Positions 16,428-25,768 of a stretch of DNA of 64,000 nucleotides are shown here, one piece after another. This DNA comes from an uncultured Acetatifactor sp. (GTDB taxonomy: Bacteria > Bacillota > Clostridia > Lachnospirales > Lachnospiraceae). The notes under the pieces were generated by a model. That model was not told where the DNA came from, ran no database searches, and was given only the letters and a program-made list of their open reading frames with translations. Numbering within the stretch: position 1 is the stretch's first letter; every line of letters begins with the position of its first letter. The stretch covers positions 124,001-188,000 of the forward strand of contig CAJUAH010000002.1 of the NCBI GenBank assembly GCA_910584375.1, given 5' to 3'. The position numbers and the translations under genes are program-made.

Positions 16428-18545
16428 CTATATAAGCGCGTTGGCGTCCAGTATCAGCGCCACCTCGCCGTCTCCCAGTATCGTCGCGCCGCTGATGAAC
16501 TTGCATTGCTTGATATATTTGCCCAGAGACTTGATAACGATCTCCTGCTGACCGATCATGTCGTCGATCACCAGACCCGCCAGCTTGTCGCCCTTCTTTA
16601 CGATGACCACCATCAAGTGCTCCTCGGGAGACTTGGTACTCTCCACATCCAGCACATTGGACAGGCGGATCAGAGGGATGACGGTTCCCCGCAGATGGAT
16701 TACCTCTTTGTTCTGTACCAGCTTGATATCTTCGGGATCGATATCCTCAATGGTCTGGATCGTTCCCAGGGATATGGCGTATTTCTCTCCGCCGACCACC
16801 ACCATCAAAGCCTGGATGATCGCCAGCGTCAGGGGCAGCCGGATCGTCCAGGTACTGCCCTCTCCCAGCTTGCTCTTGACCTCCACTTCGCCGCTCAGCG
16901 CTTCGATCTTGGACTTCACCACATCCAGACCCACGCCGCGTCCCGACACATCCGTCACTTTTTTAGCCGTGGAAAAGCTGGGCAGGAACAACAGGTCGAT
17001 AATCTCCTTATCCGACATATTGGCCGCCTGCTCCGGAGTAATGGCCTCCCTCTCCAAAGCCTTCTCCTTTACCTTCTCCACATCGATACCGTTGCCGTCG
17101 TCCCGCACCTCGATCACAACGTTATTGCCGTCCTGGTAGGCGTCCAGGAATATGGATCCCACTGCGGGCTTGCCCCTCTGGGCGCGAACCTCGGCGGATT
17201 CCAGGCCGTGATCCGCGGAATTGCGCAGCAGATGCATCAGCGGATCGCCGATCTCGTCCACCACGGTGCGATCCAGTTCGGTCTCCTCACCGGTCATATA
17301 CAGCTCCATCTTTTTATCCAGCTTTTTGGACAAATCGCGGATCATCCTGGGGAATTTGCTCACCACGCTCTCGATGGGAACCATCCGCACCTTCATGACG
17401 GATTCATGCAGGTTGGTAGTCACATTCTCCAGATATTCGATCTGCTCGTTGACGCCCTGGTTCTGTCCCTGCACCTGGTTGGAGACGGACACCAGAGAGT
17501 TCTTGGCAATAATCAGCTCACTCACCAGATTCATCAATACATCCAGTTTTTCTATATCCACACGCACGGTTCGGTTTACCACCGGCTTGCCGGGAGCCTG
17601 TTTCTTGTCCCCTGTCTTGGGCGCCGCCGCGGGCTTGACCGCCACATTCTCAGGCGCGGCTGCGTCGGCAGGCTGTGGAGCGTTCTGTCCGGCAGATTCC
17701 GCCGGAGTCTTGGGCTCCGGCTGCGTGGGTGCCGTCTCGTCCTCATATTTATCCTTGACGTTCATGTTTTCCAAGGCGATGGGCTCTCCCACCACCGACG
17801 CGATCTCCGACACATTGGCGGCGGCCGCCTTCAACGCCTCGATATCACCGTCAGAAATAACGATCAGACTGAAATCCAGATCGAATTTCTCATCTTCCAC
17901 ATCCTGGGCAGAAGGGCTGGACACAATAATCTCTCCCAGTTCTTCCACGGCTTTGAACACCAGAAACGCCCTGGCCGCCTTCAGAATACAGCTCTCCTGC
18001 ACGGTGACTGTCAGACCATATACGTTTTTGCCCTGCTCCGTCGCGGCTTTTATCACATGCTGCTGGGCGGAATCCAGCGGAATCTCCAGCCACCCCCGGC
18101 CGTTTCCCGCCTTAGCAGCCGTTTCCTTCTGCTCCGCGGGAGCGCTGTCCTCCGCTTTCTCCGAGCCGTGGAGCACAGCGTTCAGCTGCCGTATCAGAGG
18201 CTCATTTTCATTGGTGCCCTCATCGGCGGACTCCTTGACATTATTCACATACTCGTCCAGAGCGTCCAGACACTGGAAAAGTATATCCACCATATTGGGA
18301 CTGACCTTGATATTGCCGTTGCGGACTTCCGAGAATACATTTTCCATATCATGGGTCAGAGTCTGCATCCGCTTATAGCCCATGGTTCCGGCCATGCCCT
18401 TCAGGGAATGAGCCGCCCGGAAAATCTCGTTGATCGTATCCATATTCTCCGGATCCGATTCCAGATTCAGAATCTGTGTGTTCAGATTCTGCAAATGCTC
18501 GTTGCTCTCATCAATGAAAATCTCTAGATACTGGCTTATGTCCAT
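16428..18545 (-). CDS. cheA: Chemotaxis histidine kinase CheA
   Basis: 705 residues. Domains in order: HPt with the phosphorylated His46 (FRAAHSLKGMAGTMG); a CheY/CheB-binding P2 domain (~185-270); a Pro/Ala-rich linker (TQPEPKTPAESA); dimerisation P3 (~300-375, LDVLMNLVSELIIAKNSLV); the ATPase P4 with the N box (HLLRNSADHGLES), G1 (VEVRDDGNGIDVEK) and G2 (VSGRGVGLDVVKS); and a CheW-like P5 to the end. All catalytic motifs look intact. It sits 1 base after the cheB stop region (TGATATG), with GGGGG as ribosome site, and should pass phosphate to CheY and CheB of the same operon. Confidence 0.97.
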   Translation of the reverse strand: MDISQYLEIFIDESNEHLQNLNTQILNLESDPENMDTINEIFRAAHSLKGMAGTMGYKRMQTLTHDMENVFSEVRNGNIKVSPNMVDILFQCLDALDEYVNNVKESADEGTNENEPLIRQLNAVLHGSEKAEDSAPAEQKETAAKAGNGRGWLEIPLDSAQQHVIKAATEQGKNVYGLTVTVQESCILKAARAFLVFKAVEELGEIIVSSPSAQDVEDEKFDLDFSLIVISDGDIEALKAAAANVSEIASVVGEPIALENMNVKDKYEDETAPTQPEPKTPAESAGQNAPQPADAAAPENVAVKPAAAPKTGDKKQAPGKPVVNRTVRVDIEKLDVLMNLVSELIIAKNSLVSVSNQVQGQNQGVNEQIEYLENVTTNLHESVMKVRMVPIESVVSKFPRMIRDLSKKLDKKMELYMTGEETELDRTVVDEIGDPLMHLLRNSADHGLESAEVRAQRGKPAVGSIFLDAYQDGNNVVIEVRDDGNGIDVEKVKEKALEREAITPEQAANMSDKEIIDLLFLPSFSTAKKVTDVSGRGVGLDVVKSKIEALSGEVEVKSKLGEGSTWTIRLPLTLAIIQALMVVVGGEKYAISLGTIQTIEDIDPEDIKLVQNKEVIHLRGTVIPLIRLSNVLDVESTKSPEEHLMVVIVKKGDKLAGLVIDDMIGQQEIVIKSLGKYIKQCKFISGATILGDGEVALILDANALI

Positions 18546-18546
18546 A

Positions 18547-19626
18547 TCATTTTACCCCCACGTTTAGTATGATCTCCTGCGCGATCTGTTCCAGCGGCAC
18601 GATCTGATCGGCCAGACCTGCCCTCGCTACGCTCCTCGGCATGCCATATACCACGCTGGTCTCCTGATCCTGCGCGATAACATGCACCTTTTTCTTTGAT
18701 TTCAGGTTCTTTATGCCTTCCGTTCCGTCCGCGCCCATCCCCGTCAACACCACACATATGATCTCGTCGTAGCCGCATTCCATCAGAGATTCATACATAT
18801 AGTTGGCGCAGGGCTTTACGCCTTCCCTGCTGGGTTCGTCGGAGTAGTGGATCACCGTTTTCCCCGCGGCCCCGGGTCTGGCGTTCATATGACTGCCGCC
18901 CATGGACAGATAGACAGAACCGTTTTGCAGCTCGTCTCCCTCCGCCGCCTCCTTTACCCGTATCTCCCCCAGACAGTCCAGCCGGTCTGCCAGAGAGGCA
19001 GTAAAGCCTTTGGGCATATGCTGCACCACAAGCACCGGCGCCTGCAGCTCCGCAGGCAACCTGGGAATCACGGATTGCAGGGACTTAGGGCCTCCGGTGG
19101 AGCTGGCGATGGCCACAATCTTTCTGCCGTTTCCTTCCGTCCCGTGTTTTCTGGCAATCTCCACGATCTTGCGGGTAGTGGCGCGCACTTCCTGCCTGGG
19201 GGCCCTGTTCTCCTGCGACGGCAGGCGGCTTTCCGCCACCCCGGCCAGGGTCGTGAGGAACTCCCGCTTAAAATCCTCCGCCCGACAACTCACCGCGTTA
19301 TCCGGCTTATGTACAAAGTCCAGCGCCCCCAGTTCCAATGCGTCCAGAGTAGTCCTGGCTCCGTCCCTGGTATCCGTGCTGGCCATCATGATCCGCGCGG
19401 ATATCCTGGCTTTTTGCAGTTCGTACAGGAGCTGCAGCCCGTTCATCCGGGGCATGTTTACATCCAGTACCACCACATCGTAGCTGTTTTTTTGCAGCAA
19501 CTCCAGCGCTTCCAGACCGTCTTTCGCCCGGTCGGCAACCTCGAACCTTTCATCGCTGTTTATTATATCACACAGGACTCTTCTCATGAGTGCAGAGTCG
19601 TCAACTACCAGTATTTTTTTCGTCAT
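18547..19626 (-). CDS. cheB: Chemoreceptor methylesterase/deamidase CheB
   Basis: 359 residues. The N-terminal receiver domain has the acidic pocket Asp9-Asp10 and phospho-acceptor Asp55 (VVVLDVNMPRMNG). A linker follows, then the esterase domain with the catalytic Ser in VAIASSTGGPKSL, His in VVQHMPKGFTASL and Asp in TGMGADGTEG. It removes methyl groups from receptors when phosphorylated by CheA. The start overlaps the PilZ gene stop by 4 bases. The partner methyltransferase CheR is not found in this window. Confidence 0.96.
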   Translation of the reverse strand: MTKKILVVDDSALMRRVLCDIINSDERFEVADRAKDGLEALELLQKNSYDVVVLDVNMPRMNGLQLLYELQKARISARIMMASTDTRDGARTTLDALELGALDFVHKPDNAVSCRAEDFKREFLTTLAGVAESRLPSQENRAPRQEVRATTRKIVEIARKHGTEGNGRKIVAIASSTGGPKSLQSVIPRLPAELQAPVLVVQHMPKGFTASLADRLDCLGEIRVKEAAEGDELQNGSVYLSMGGSHMNARPGAAGKTVIHYSDEPSREGVKPCANYMYESLMECGYDEIICVVLTGMGADGTEGIKNLKSKKKVHVIAQDQETSVVYGMPRSVARAGLADQIVPLEQIAQEIILNVGVK

Positions 19627-20360
19627 GATCCCAGCCGTTCTCTCTTTCTATGCTTTCTTTCTTCTTCAAATATATATTTAATGATCTCTTCCCGTACATC
19701 CGCGTCAATATCCACATACTGTACCCGATGCTCGTATGTATTTTCACGTTTTTCCAATTTCTGGGAGCTGAGCACCTTGCCCACCAGCTCATACTCCTTT
19801 TTTTTGCCGCCCACCAGCAGATTGTATCCGATATAGATCAGGCTGCCCGGCTCGTAAGGATGGGAGGACAAAAACCGCAGGCCGCCGCCGCTGATATCCT
19901 CGATCACGCTGCGCTTGAGCGGAAGTCCGGGAATCAGATTGGTGTAGGGATCCTTTTCCTCTATGGCCCGAATCTCCTCTTCCTCCAGCTTGCGGGAGTT
20001 CATCTCCAGCGCGCAGCTGAAACGATAGTACTCTCTTCTCTGGTACTTGCGCAGGTTGCTGGTAAGCTCCACCACCAGGGTATAGAGGTTATTGCTCTTA
20101 TAGCGGTCTATCACCCTGGCAAAACACTGATACAGACTGTTCTCTCCGTAAATCACCAGATTGTATTCCCGATCCACCGGAAGTAAAATCAGCTTGGTCT
20201 TTTCCATCGGCATCATGATCTCCATCTGATTCTCCGACAGAATATCCTGAATCTGACTTATATAGGTCTGGGGAGCCTCCCCGTTCTGATCCTGCTGATC
20301 CACCATCTGGATCTCAATCTTGTTGCCCGGCTCAATAAAATTGGAAATCATGCTGTTCAT
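19623..20360 (-). CDS. YcgR/PilZ-type c-di-GMP-binding flagellar brake protein
   Basis: 245 residues: an N-terminal YcgR-like beta-domain (~1-110) and a C-terminal PilZ domain (~118-230). The two c-di-GMP contacts are visible: the RxxxR segment (KYQRREYYRFSC) and the D/NxSxxG loop (IEDISGGGLRFLS). In YcgR-type proteins c-di-GMP binding lets the protein slow or reverse the motor through the C-ring or MotA. AGGAGG lies 8 bases before the first ATG; a second ATG follows three codons later. It lies between flhG and cheB in the operon. The target is inferred from the family. Confidence 0.9.
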   Translation of the reverse strand: MNSMISNFIEPGNKIEIQMVDQQDQNGEAPQTYISQIQDILSENQMEIMMPMEKTKLILLPVDREYNLVIYGENSLYQCFARVIDRYKSNNLYTLVVELTSNLRKYQRREYYRFSCALEMNSRKLEEEEIRAIEEKDPYTNLIPGLPLKRSVIEDISGGGLRFLSSHPYEPGSLIYIGYNLLVGGKKKEYELVGKVLSSQKLEKRENTYEHRVQYVDIDADVREEIIKYIFEEERKHRKRERLGS

Positions 20361-20386
20361 CCTGTTTGCCTCCTCTTCTTTTTAAT

Positions 20387-21262
20387 TTATATCTTCCTGC
20401 CTGATATAATATGAGAAAAAAACGCCGCCATGCCGCGTCGGGGCTGCCGTTCGGTCTCCTCCCTGTTCATCAGTTTCGCCGCTATCCTCTCAAAGGCCTG
20501 GGTGGATCTGGCTCCCGGGCTCGCTATGGACACCGGCGTCTGCTGCATCACTGCCTTCGCCAGCAGCGGATCCTGCGGAATCACGCCCAGATAGCTGATG
20601 GGAATCTTCAGGTATCTGGTCACCACAGCATTGAGCTTGTTAAACAGGATCTCCCCCTCCGATTCCTTTTCCACACGGTTGGCAATCATCTTGACCGTCG
20701 TAGTGCCGCTGTCATACCGGGGATGGCTGCCCAGAGATTTCAGCAGGGAATAGGAGTCCGTGATGGAGGTGGGCTCCGGCGTTGTCACCAGCAGGATCTC
20801 CCCGCTGGCTACCAGAAATTCCAACACCGCGTCGGAGATTCCCGCTCCGGTATCCACAATGATAATATCGGCGATAGCGTCCAGTTCCGCCAGGTTGCGG
20901 ATGATATATACCAGATAATCCCGGCTTAAATTGGACATGCCCGCTATTCCCGAACCGCCGGAGATAAATCCCACGTCCATCGCGCCCCAGGTGATAATAT
21001 CTTTAATGTTTTTTCCCTGATAGATCAGATCGCACAGATTATGCTTGGGCACTGTGCCAAACATGATCTCTATATTGGCCAGTCCGAAGTCAGCGTCCAG
21101 TATGATCACCCTCTGTCCCATCTTCCGAAACTGGATCGCCAGATTGATGGAGGCGTTGGACTTGCCCACGCCGCCCTTTCCGCTGGTGACGGTGATCACC
21201 CTGGCCAGTGGTCTGGATTGCTGGCCCGCTTTGATTATTCGTAATTGTTCCGCCTGGTCCAT
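20387..21262 (-). CDS. flhG: FlhG/YlxH MinD-like ATPase controlling flagellar number
   Basis: 291 residues. The N-terminal activator motif DQAEQLR (residues 2-8) is the feature that stimulates the FlhF GTPase. The deviant Walker A (SGKGGVGKSNASINLA, near residues 27-42), the DADFGLANIEIMFG switch and the VDTGAGISD motif define the MinD/ParA class. A basic C-terminus could be an amphipathic membrane helix (GMAAFFSHIISGRKI). It follows flhF by 31 bases. Together they set flagellar site and number. Confidence 0.95.
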   Translation of the reverse strand: MDQAEQLRIIKAGQQSRPLARVITVTSGKGGVGKSNASINLAIQFRKMGQRVIILDADFGLANIEIMFGTVPKHNLCDLIYQGKNIKDIITWGAMDVGFISGGSGIAGMSNLSRDYLVYIIRNLAELDAIADIIIVDTGAGISDAVLEFLVASGEILLVTTPEPTSITDSYSLLKSLGSHPRYDSGTTTVKMIANRVEKESEGEILFNKLNAVVTRYLKIPISYLGVIPQDPLLAKAVMQQTPVSIASPGARSTQAFERIAAKLMNREETERQPRRGMAAFFSHIISGRKI

Positions 21263-21293
21263 ATGGTTTCCTTTCCTATAATGATGGGCCCTG

Positions 21294-22565
21294 TCACTGC
21301 TTTCCTCCGCCTAACAGCTTTTTCACGGTCTTTTGCGGGTTAAATACCTCGATATCGTCCGGTACATTCTGTCCGCAGGTCACATAGGCGATGCTTGCGT
21401 CCGTATAGAGCCGCAGGTTCAGCAGATTCCCCAGCGCCTCCGTCTCGTCAAGTTTGGTAAAAATCAGCTGATACTCCGCAATCTGCCGATAGCTGTCCGC
21501 GATCTTGAGCAGATCCCTGTATTTTGTAGTGGCACTGAGCACCAGATAAAAACGGCATTCCGCGGATTGTCTCATCCGGCTGAGCATCAGTTTCAGATTG
21601 CCCAGCTGCTCCTTATTCTGCGGGGAATGTCCCGGCGTATCCACCAGGATATATTCATAGTCGGCAAAATCCTTTATCGCCGTGGCAAGTTCCTCCTCCG
21701 TATACACCACCCGGAAAGGGACCATCAGTATATTGGCATAGGTTCGGAGCTGTTCTGCCGCCGCAATCCTGTAGGTATCCAGTGTGAGCAGCGCCACCTG
21801 CTTTTTCTGCTCCACCACATAACGGCTGGCTATCTTGGCGATGGTGGTAGTCTTGCCCACGCCGGTGGGGCCGATGAAACTGACAATCTGCGGCCTGCGG
21901 GTCACTTCCGTGTCCTCCAGGGTCTTGCCGAATTTGAGGATCATGCGCTGGTAGATACTGGCCAGAAGATAATCGAAGGGCATGTTGGGTTTCTGGATCC
22001 GCTCGATCTCCTCCATGATCTTTTCCACATATTTCTCGTCCACTTCGTTTTCCAGCATAGTGTCGCAGATCAGCTGCCGGAATCTGGTCAGCTCGTCATT
22101 CTGTCCGTCATCCTCCGCCGTCTCCGGCGCTCCTTCGCCGCCGGGCTGTTCCGCCTCCCCGGCGGGGGATTCCCCTGCCGGACCGTCCTGCCTCTCACTT
22201 CCTCTGGAGCTGTCCGCGGGCGGGATCTGTCCTGCCTGCAGGCGGCTCTCCAGCAAAGTCTGTAGATTCTCCAGTTTTTCTTCGATGCTTCGGGCGGCTC
22301 CGGACACCTGCGTTGCCGCAGGTTCCGTCTTTGAAACCGCGGCGGACGAGGGGGCCTGCGCCGTCTCCCGTCTCACCGATGCCGCGCGCTGGGGCTCCTC
22401 CTCCATGGCGGCGGTCACTTCCATCAGCTTGGGTTTGAATGCCGCCAGAATTCCCTTGGGCTTGATCTGTCTGACGCTCATGATCACCACACTGCTGCCC
22501 AGTTCCTTTTGCGCCGCCTCCGTGGCTTCCGCCTCTGTTTTTCCTGTGAACTTCTTGATTATCAT
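21294..22565 (-). CDS. flhF: SRP-type GTPase FlhF
   Basis: 423 residues: a basic N-terminal B domain (MIIKKFTGKTEAEATEAAQKE), a long Pro/Ala/Glu-rich linker (~85-165), the N domain, and the G domain with P-loop GPTGVGKTTTIAKIA (near residue 230). DTYRIAAAEQLRTYA, the DTPGHSPQN switch and TKLDET complete the SRP-GTPase signature set. FlhF marks where the flagellum is built and recruits the first components. Its ATG shares one base with the flhA stop (TAATG), a sign of translational coupling. Confidence 0.96.
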   Translation of the reverse strand: MIIKKFTGKTEAEATEAAQKELGSSVVIMSVRQIKPKGILAAFKPKLMEVTAAMEEEPQRAASVRRETAQAPSSAAVSKTEPAATQVSGAARSIEEKLENLQTLLESRLQAGQIPPADSSRGSERQDGPAGESPAGEAEQPGGEGAPETAEDDGQNDELTRFRQLICDTMLENEVDEKYVEKIMEEIERIQKPNMPFDYLLASIYQRMILKFGKTLEDTEVTRRPQIVSFIGPTGVGKTTTIAKIASRYVVEQKKQVALLTLDTYRIAAAEQLRTYANILMVPFRVVYTEEELATAIKDFADYEYILVDTPGHSPQNKEQLGNLKLMLSRMRQSAECRFYLVLSATTKYRDLLKIADSYRQIAEYQLIFTKLDETEALGNLLNLRLYTDASIAYVTCGQNVPDDIEVFNPQKTVKKLLGGGKQ

Positions 22566-24619
22566 TACGCTGTCACCATCCCTACTGACTGCAATTCAAT
22601 ATCGGATTCGATTTCATTGTAGGACACAACGATCAATTCCTTGTAATAATCCTCCGTCAGCCGTTTAAAATACATCCTGACAATGGGGGACGTGATAATA
22701 ATGGGGCTCTTCCCCAGGTTTTCCAGTTTCTGCATTTCCTTTTCCACGGAATTTAATATGGCTTTGGAGCGGGCCGGATCCAGATTCAGGTACGCGCCGG
22801 TCTCCGTCTGCTTGATGCAGCCCATGATCTCCTGCTCGATCTTGGGATCGAGAGTGACCACGCTGTTGGTCTCATTGGCCGGGAAAAACCGCCTGGAGAT
22901 CGCCCGTTTCAGGCTTTGCCGCACATATTCAGTGAGTACGTCGGTGTCCCTGGTAGTGGCGCCATAATCCGCCAGCGTCTCCATGATCGTCAGCAGATCC
23001 CGGATGGAGATACCCTCCTTGAGCAGATTTTGCAGCACTTTCTGTATCTCGCCGATCCCCATGAGTTTCGGAACCAGCTCTTCCACCAACGAGGGATTGG
23101 ACTCTTTCATATTGTTGACCAGATTCTGTACATCCTGTCTGGTCAGCAGTTCGGAGATGTACTGACGTATGATCTCCGTCAGATGCGTGGCTATAATGGA
23201 GGGGGGATCCACCACCGTGTAGCCCAGGCTCTCGGCCCGCTCGCGCTGTCCCTCCGTGATCCATATGGCCGGCAGATGAAAGGACGGTTCAAAGGTAGGG
23301 ATACCGGTGATCTCTTCCTCCACATATCCGGGGTTCATGGCCATATAGTGGTCAAACAGGATCTCGCCTTCGCTGACCTGTATGCCTTTGACTTTGATAA
23401 TATATTGGTTCGGGTTCAACTGGATATTGTCGCGCAGTCGGATAATGGGCACCACGGTGCCAAGCTCCAGCGCCATCTGCCGTCGGATCATCACCACGCG
23501 GTCCAGCAGGTCTCCGCCCTGGTTCACATCCGCCAGCGGGATGATACCGTAGCCGAACTCCAGCTCGATGGGATCCACCTGCAGCAGACTGTTCACATTC
23601 TCCGGCTGACGGATCTCCTCCGCTGCCGCCTCTTCCGTATCCACCGCGGTCTCGGTAGCCGTGGTCTCCAGATTGGCCGCGATCGCTCTGCCGCCCACCA
23701 CAAACAAAAGCCCCATACCCACGAACAGTATGGTGTTCAACTTTGTAAAAAATCCCAGTATAGCCAGCGTGGCGCCCACGAAGTACATAACCTTTGGGAT
23801 ACCGAAGAGCTGCTTGATGATAACCGGTCCAAACTCCGCCTCCTTGCCGCCCTTGGTCACCAGGATACCGGTGGACAGAGAGATCAGCAGGGACGGGATC
23901 TGGCTTACCAGGCCGTCACCGATGGTCAGGATGCCGTAGTTATCCAGCGCCGTACCGATATCCATGCCGTTTCGCAGCACGCCCATGGCGATACCGCCGA
24001 TCAAATTGATCGCCGTGAGCAGCAAGCCGGCGATGGCGTCGCCCTTTACATATTTCACAGCGCCGTCCATGGAGCCGAAAAAGCTGGACTCCAACTGGAT
24101 CTTATCCCTTCGCAGCTTGGCCTCCTCGTCCGTGATGGCTCCGGTGTTCAGATCCGCGTCTATGGCCATCTGCTTACCGGGCATGGCGTCCAACGTGAAT
24201 CTTGCCGTGACTTCGGCCACACGCTCGGAACCCTTGTTTATGACCAGAAACTGGATCAGTATCAGGATGATAAAAATGATGGCTCCTACGATCAGGTCGC
24301 CGCCGCCCACAAATTCTCCGAAGGTCTTGACCACATTGCCGGAGGTTCCGGTGGTCAGGATCAATCTGGTGGAGGACACGTTCATGGCGATACGGAATAT
24401 GGTGGTAAAGAGCAGGATCGTAGGGAAATAGGACAGGTCCAGCACTTCCTTGGTAAACATACACACAAACAGGATCGTAAAGGCTATGGCTATATTGAAG
24501 GCCATCAATACGTCCAGCATGCCTGCCGGCAGCGAGATGATAAACATCAGGAAGGCAACCAGAATATAAATTGCCACTATGGTATCGGTCTTTGACATTT
24601 TCGCTATATTAAGATTCAT
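22565..24619 (-). CDS. flhA: Flagellar type III export gate protein FlhA
   Basis: 684 residues. The N-terminal half has eight membrane helices and the FHIPEP-family loop (TARFTLDAMPGKQMAIDADL, near residue 145), which also holds residues used in proton-coupled export. The C-terminal half is the cytoplasmic docking platform for chaperone-substrate complexes and forms a nonameric ring. Length and order match the family. It is 36 bases after flhB and coupled to flhF. Confidence 0.97.
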   Translation of the reverse strand: MNLNIAKMSKTDTIVAIYILVAFLMFIISLPAGMLDVLMAFNIAIAFTILFVCMFTKEVLDLSYFPTILLFTTIFRIAMNVSSTRLILTTGTSGNVVKTFGEFVGGGDLIVGAIIFIILILIQFLVINKGSERVAEVTARFTLDAMPGKQMAIDADLNTGAITDEEAKLRRDKIQLESSFFGSMDGAVKYVKGDAIAGLLLTAINLIGGIAMGVLRNGMDIGTALDNYGILTIGDGLVSQIPSLLISLSTGILVTKGGKEAEFGPVIIKQLFGIPKVMYFVGATLAILGFFTKLNTILFVGMGLLFVVGGRAIAANLETTATETAVDTEEAAAEEIRQPENVNSLLQVDPIELEFGYGIIPLADVNQGGDLLDRVVMIRRQMALELGTVVPIIRLRDNIQLNPNQYIIKVKGIQVSEGEILFDHYMAMNPGYVEEEITGIPTFEPSFHLPAIWITEGQRERAESLGYTVVDPPSIIATHLTEIIRQYISELLTRQDVQNLVNNMKESNPSLVEELVPKLMGIGEIQKVLQNLLKEGISIRDLLTIMETLADYGATTRDTDVLTEYVRQSLKRAISRRFFPANETNSVVTLDPKIEQEIMGCIKQTETGAYLNLDPARSKAILNSVEKEMQKLENLGKSPIIITSPIVRMYFKRLTEDYYKELIVVSYNEIESDIELQSVGMVTA

Positions 24620-24655
24620 ATCCGGCTCCTCCTTTTATATTTTTTATTCATTCTT

Positions 24656-25768
24656 CTATATCTTCCCCTGTAGCTGGTACACAAAGGCCAGCACTTCCGC
24701 CACAGCCTGATACAGTTCCGGCGGCACCATCTGCCCTACCTCCACATTGGCGTAGAGCATACGCGCAAGGGGTTTGTTTTCCACGATCTCGATATGATGT
24801 TCTCTGGCAACCTCCTTGATCTTAGCCGCCAGATGATCCGAACCCTTGGCCAACACCAGCGGCGCATCCGCCACATCCGGATCGTACTGTATAGCCACCG
24901 CGAAATGGGTGGGGTTGGTGATGACCACATCCGCCTGCGGCAGGTTCTGCATCATACGGCGACGGGACGCCTCCTGCATCTTCTGCCGGATTTTTCCCTT
25001 GATCTGCGGATCTCCCTCGGACTGTTTGTACTCGTCCTTAATCTCCTGCTTGGTCATCCGCATGTCCTGGCTGAATTTAAATTTCTGGTAGATATAATCC
25101 GCCAGAGCAATCACCATATAGACGGCGGCGATCCGTATCCCCAGATCCGTCACCGTCTCAGCAGCCAATGCCAGAGCCTGCATCAGCGGCATATCGTACA
25201 GATAAAAAAACAGCGGCACCTTATCCCGTAAAAAGGAATAGGTAACATAGAGGATCAGGCCGATCTTCAAAACAGCCTTCAGCAGTTCCACCAGAGCATT
25301 GACGGAAAATATCTTTTTCATCCCTTTTATCGGATTAAGCTTGCTCAGCTTGGGCTGCAGCGGTTTGCCGGTGATCTTCCACTTCACCTGCGCCACATCG
25401 CATACAAAGGCCACCACAAGGCCGATCAGCAGGATCGGCAGGATGATCAGCAGCACATTGACCATCATCTGATTAAAAAATATGCGCATTTCCGCCTGAG
25501 GCATATCGCCTCCCGCAAAGTTGAGCGCCTGGGGAATATTCCTGTACACGCTCTGAAACATCTCCAGAAAACGCGTACCCATGGTTCCCACATAGAACTT
25601 CAGGATCAAAAACAGGCTCATGAGTCCCATGCAGTTGGCTATCTCCCGGCTCTTGGCAACCTGTCCTTCCTTTCGGGCGTCATTTAACTTCTTTTCGGTT
25701 GCGGGTTCTGTCTTCTCTCCGCCCGGTCCGTCCTTGGCAAAGAACTGAAGATCGTATCGCAATATCAC
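24656..25768 (-). CDS. flhB: Flagellar export switch protein FlhB (GTG start)
   Basis: 370 residues from a GTG whose bases overlap the fliR stop (GTGA), with GGGAGG 6 bases upstream. The frame stays open for another 714 bases through fliR, but that stretch has no FlhB character. The protein starts V(M)ILRYDLQFF, then EKTEPATEKKLNDARKEGQV, the family's N-terminal signature. Four membrane helices follow, then the cytoplasmic domain with the autocleavage motif NPTH (VVITNPTHFAVAIQYD). Cleavage there switches export from hook to filament substrates. Overlap with fliR couples synthesis of two partners that are fused in some clostridia. Confidence 0.95.
   Translation of the reverse strand: MILRYDLQFFAKDGPGGEKTEPATEKKLNDARKEGQVAKSREIANCMGLMSLFLILKFYVGTMGTRFLEMFQSVYRNIPQALNFAGGDMPQAEMRIFFNQMMVNVLLIILPILLIGLVVAFVCDVAQVKWKITGKPLQPKLSKLNPIKGMKKIFSVNALVELLKAVLKIGLILYVTYSFLRDKVPLFFYLYDMPLMQALALAAETVTDLGIRIAAVYMVIALADYIYQKFKFSQDMRMTKQEIKDEYKQSEGDPQIKGKIRQKMQEASRRRMMQNLPQADVVITNPTHFAVAIQYDPDVADAPLVLAKGSDHLAAKIKEVAREHHIEIVENKPLARMLYANVEVGQMVPPELYQAVAEVLAFVYQLQGKI

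Noticed and set aside
16341..18527. 728-codon open frame on the plus strand opposite cheA
   Set aside because: It mirrors the codon pattern of cheA, has no ribosome site and no family features. cheA is unmistakable on the other strand.
22916..24595. 559-codon plus-strand frame opposite flhA
   Set aside because: His/Gln/Arg-rich shadow of flhA with no start signal.
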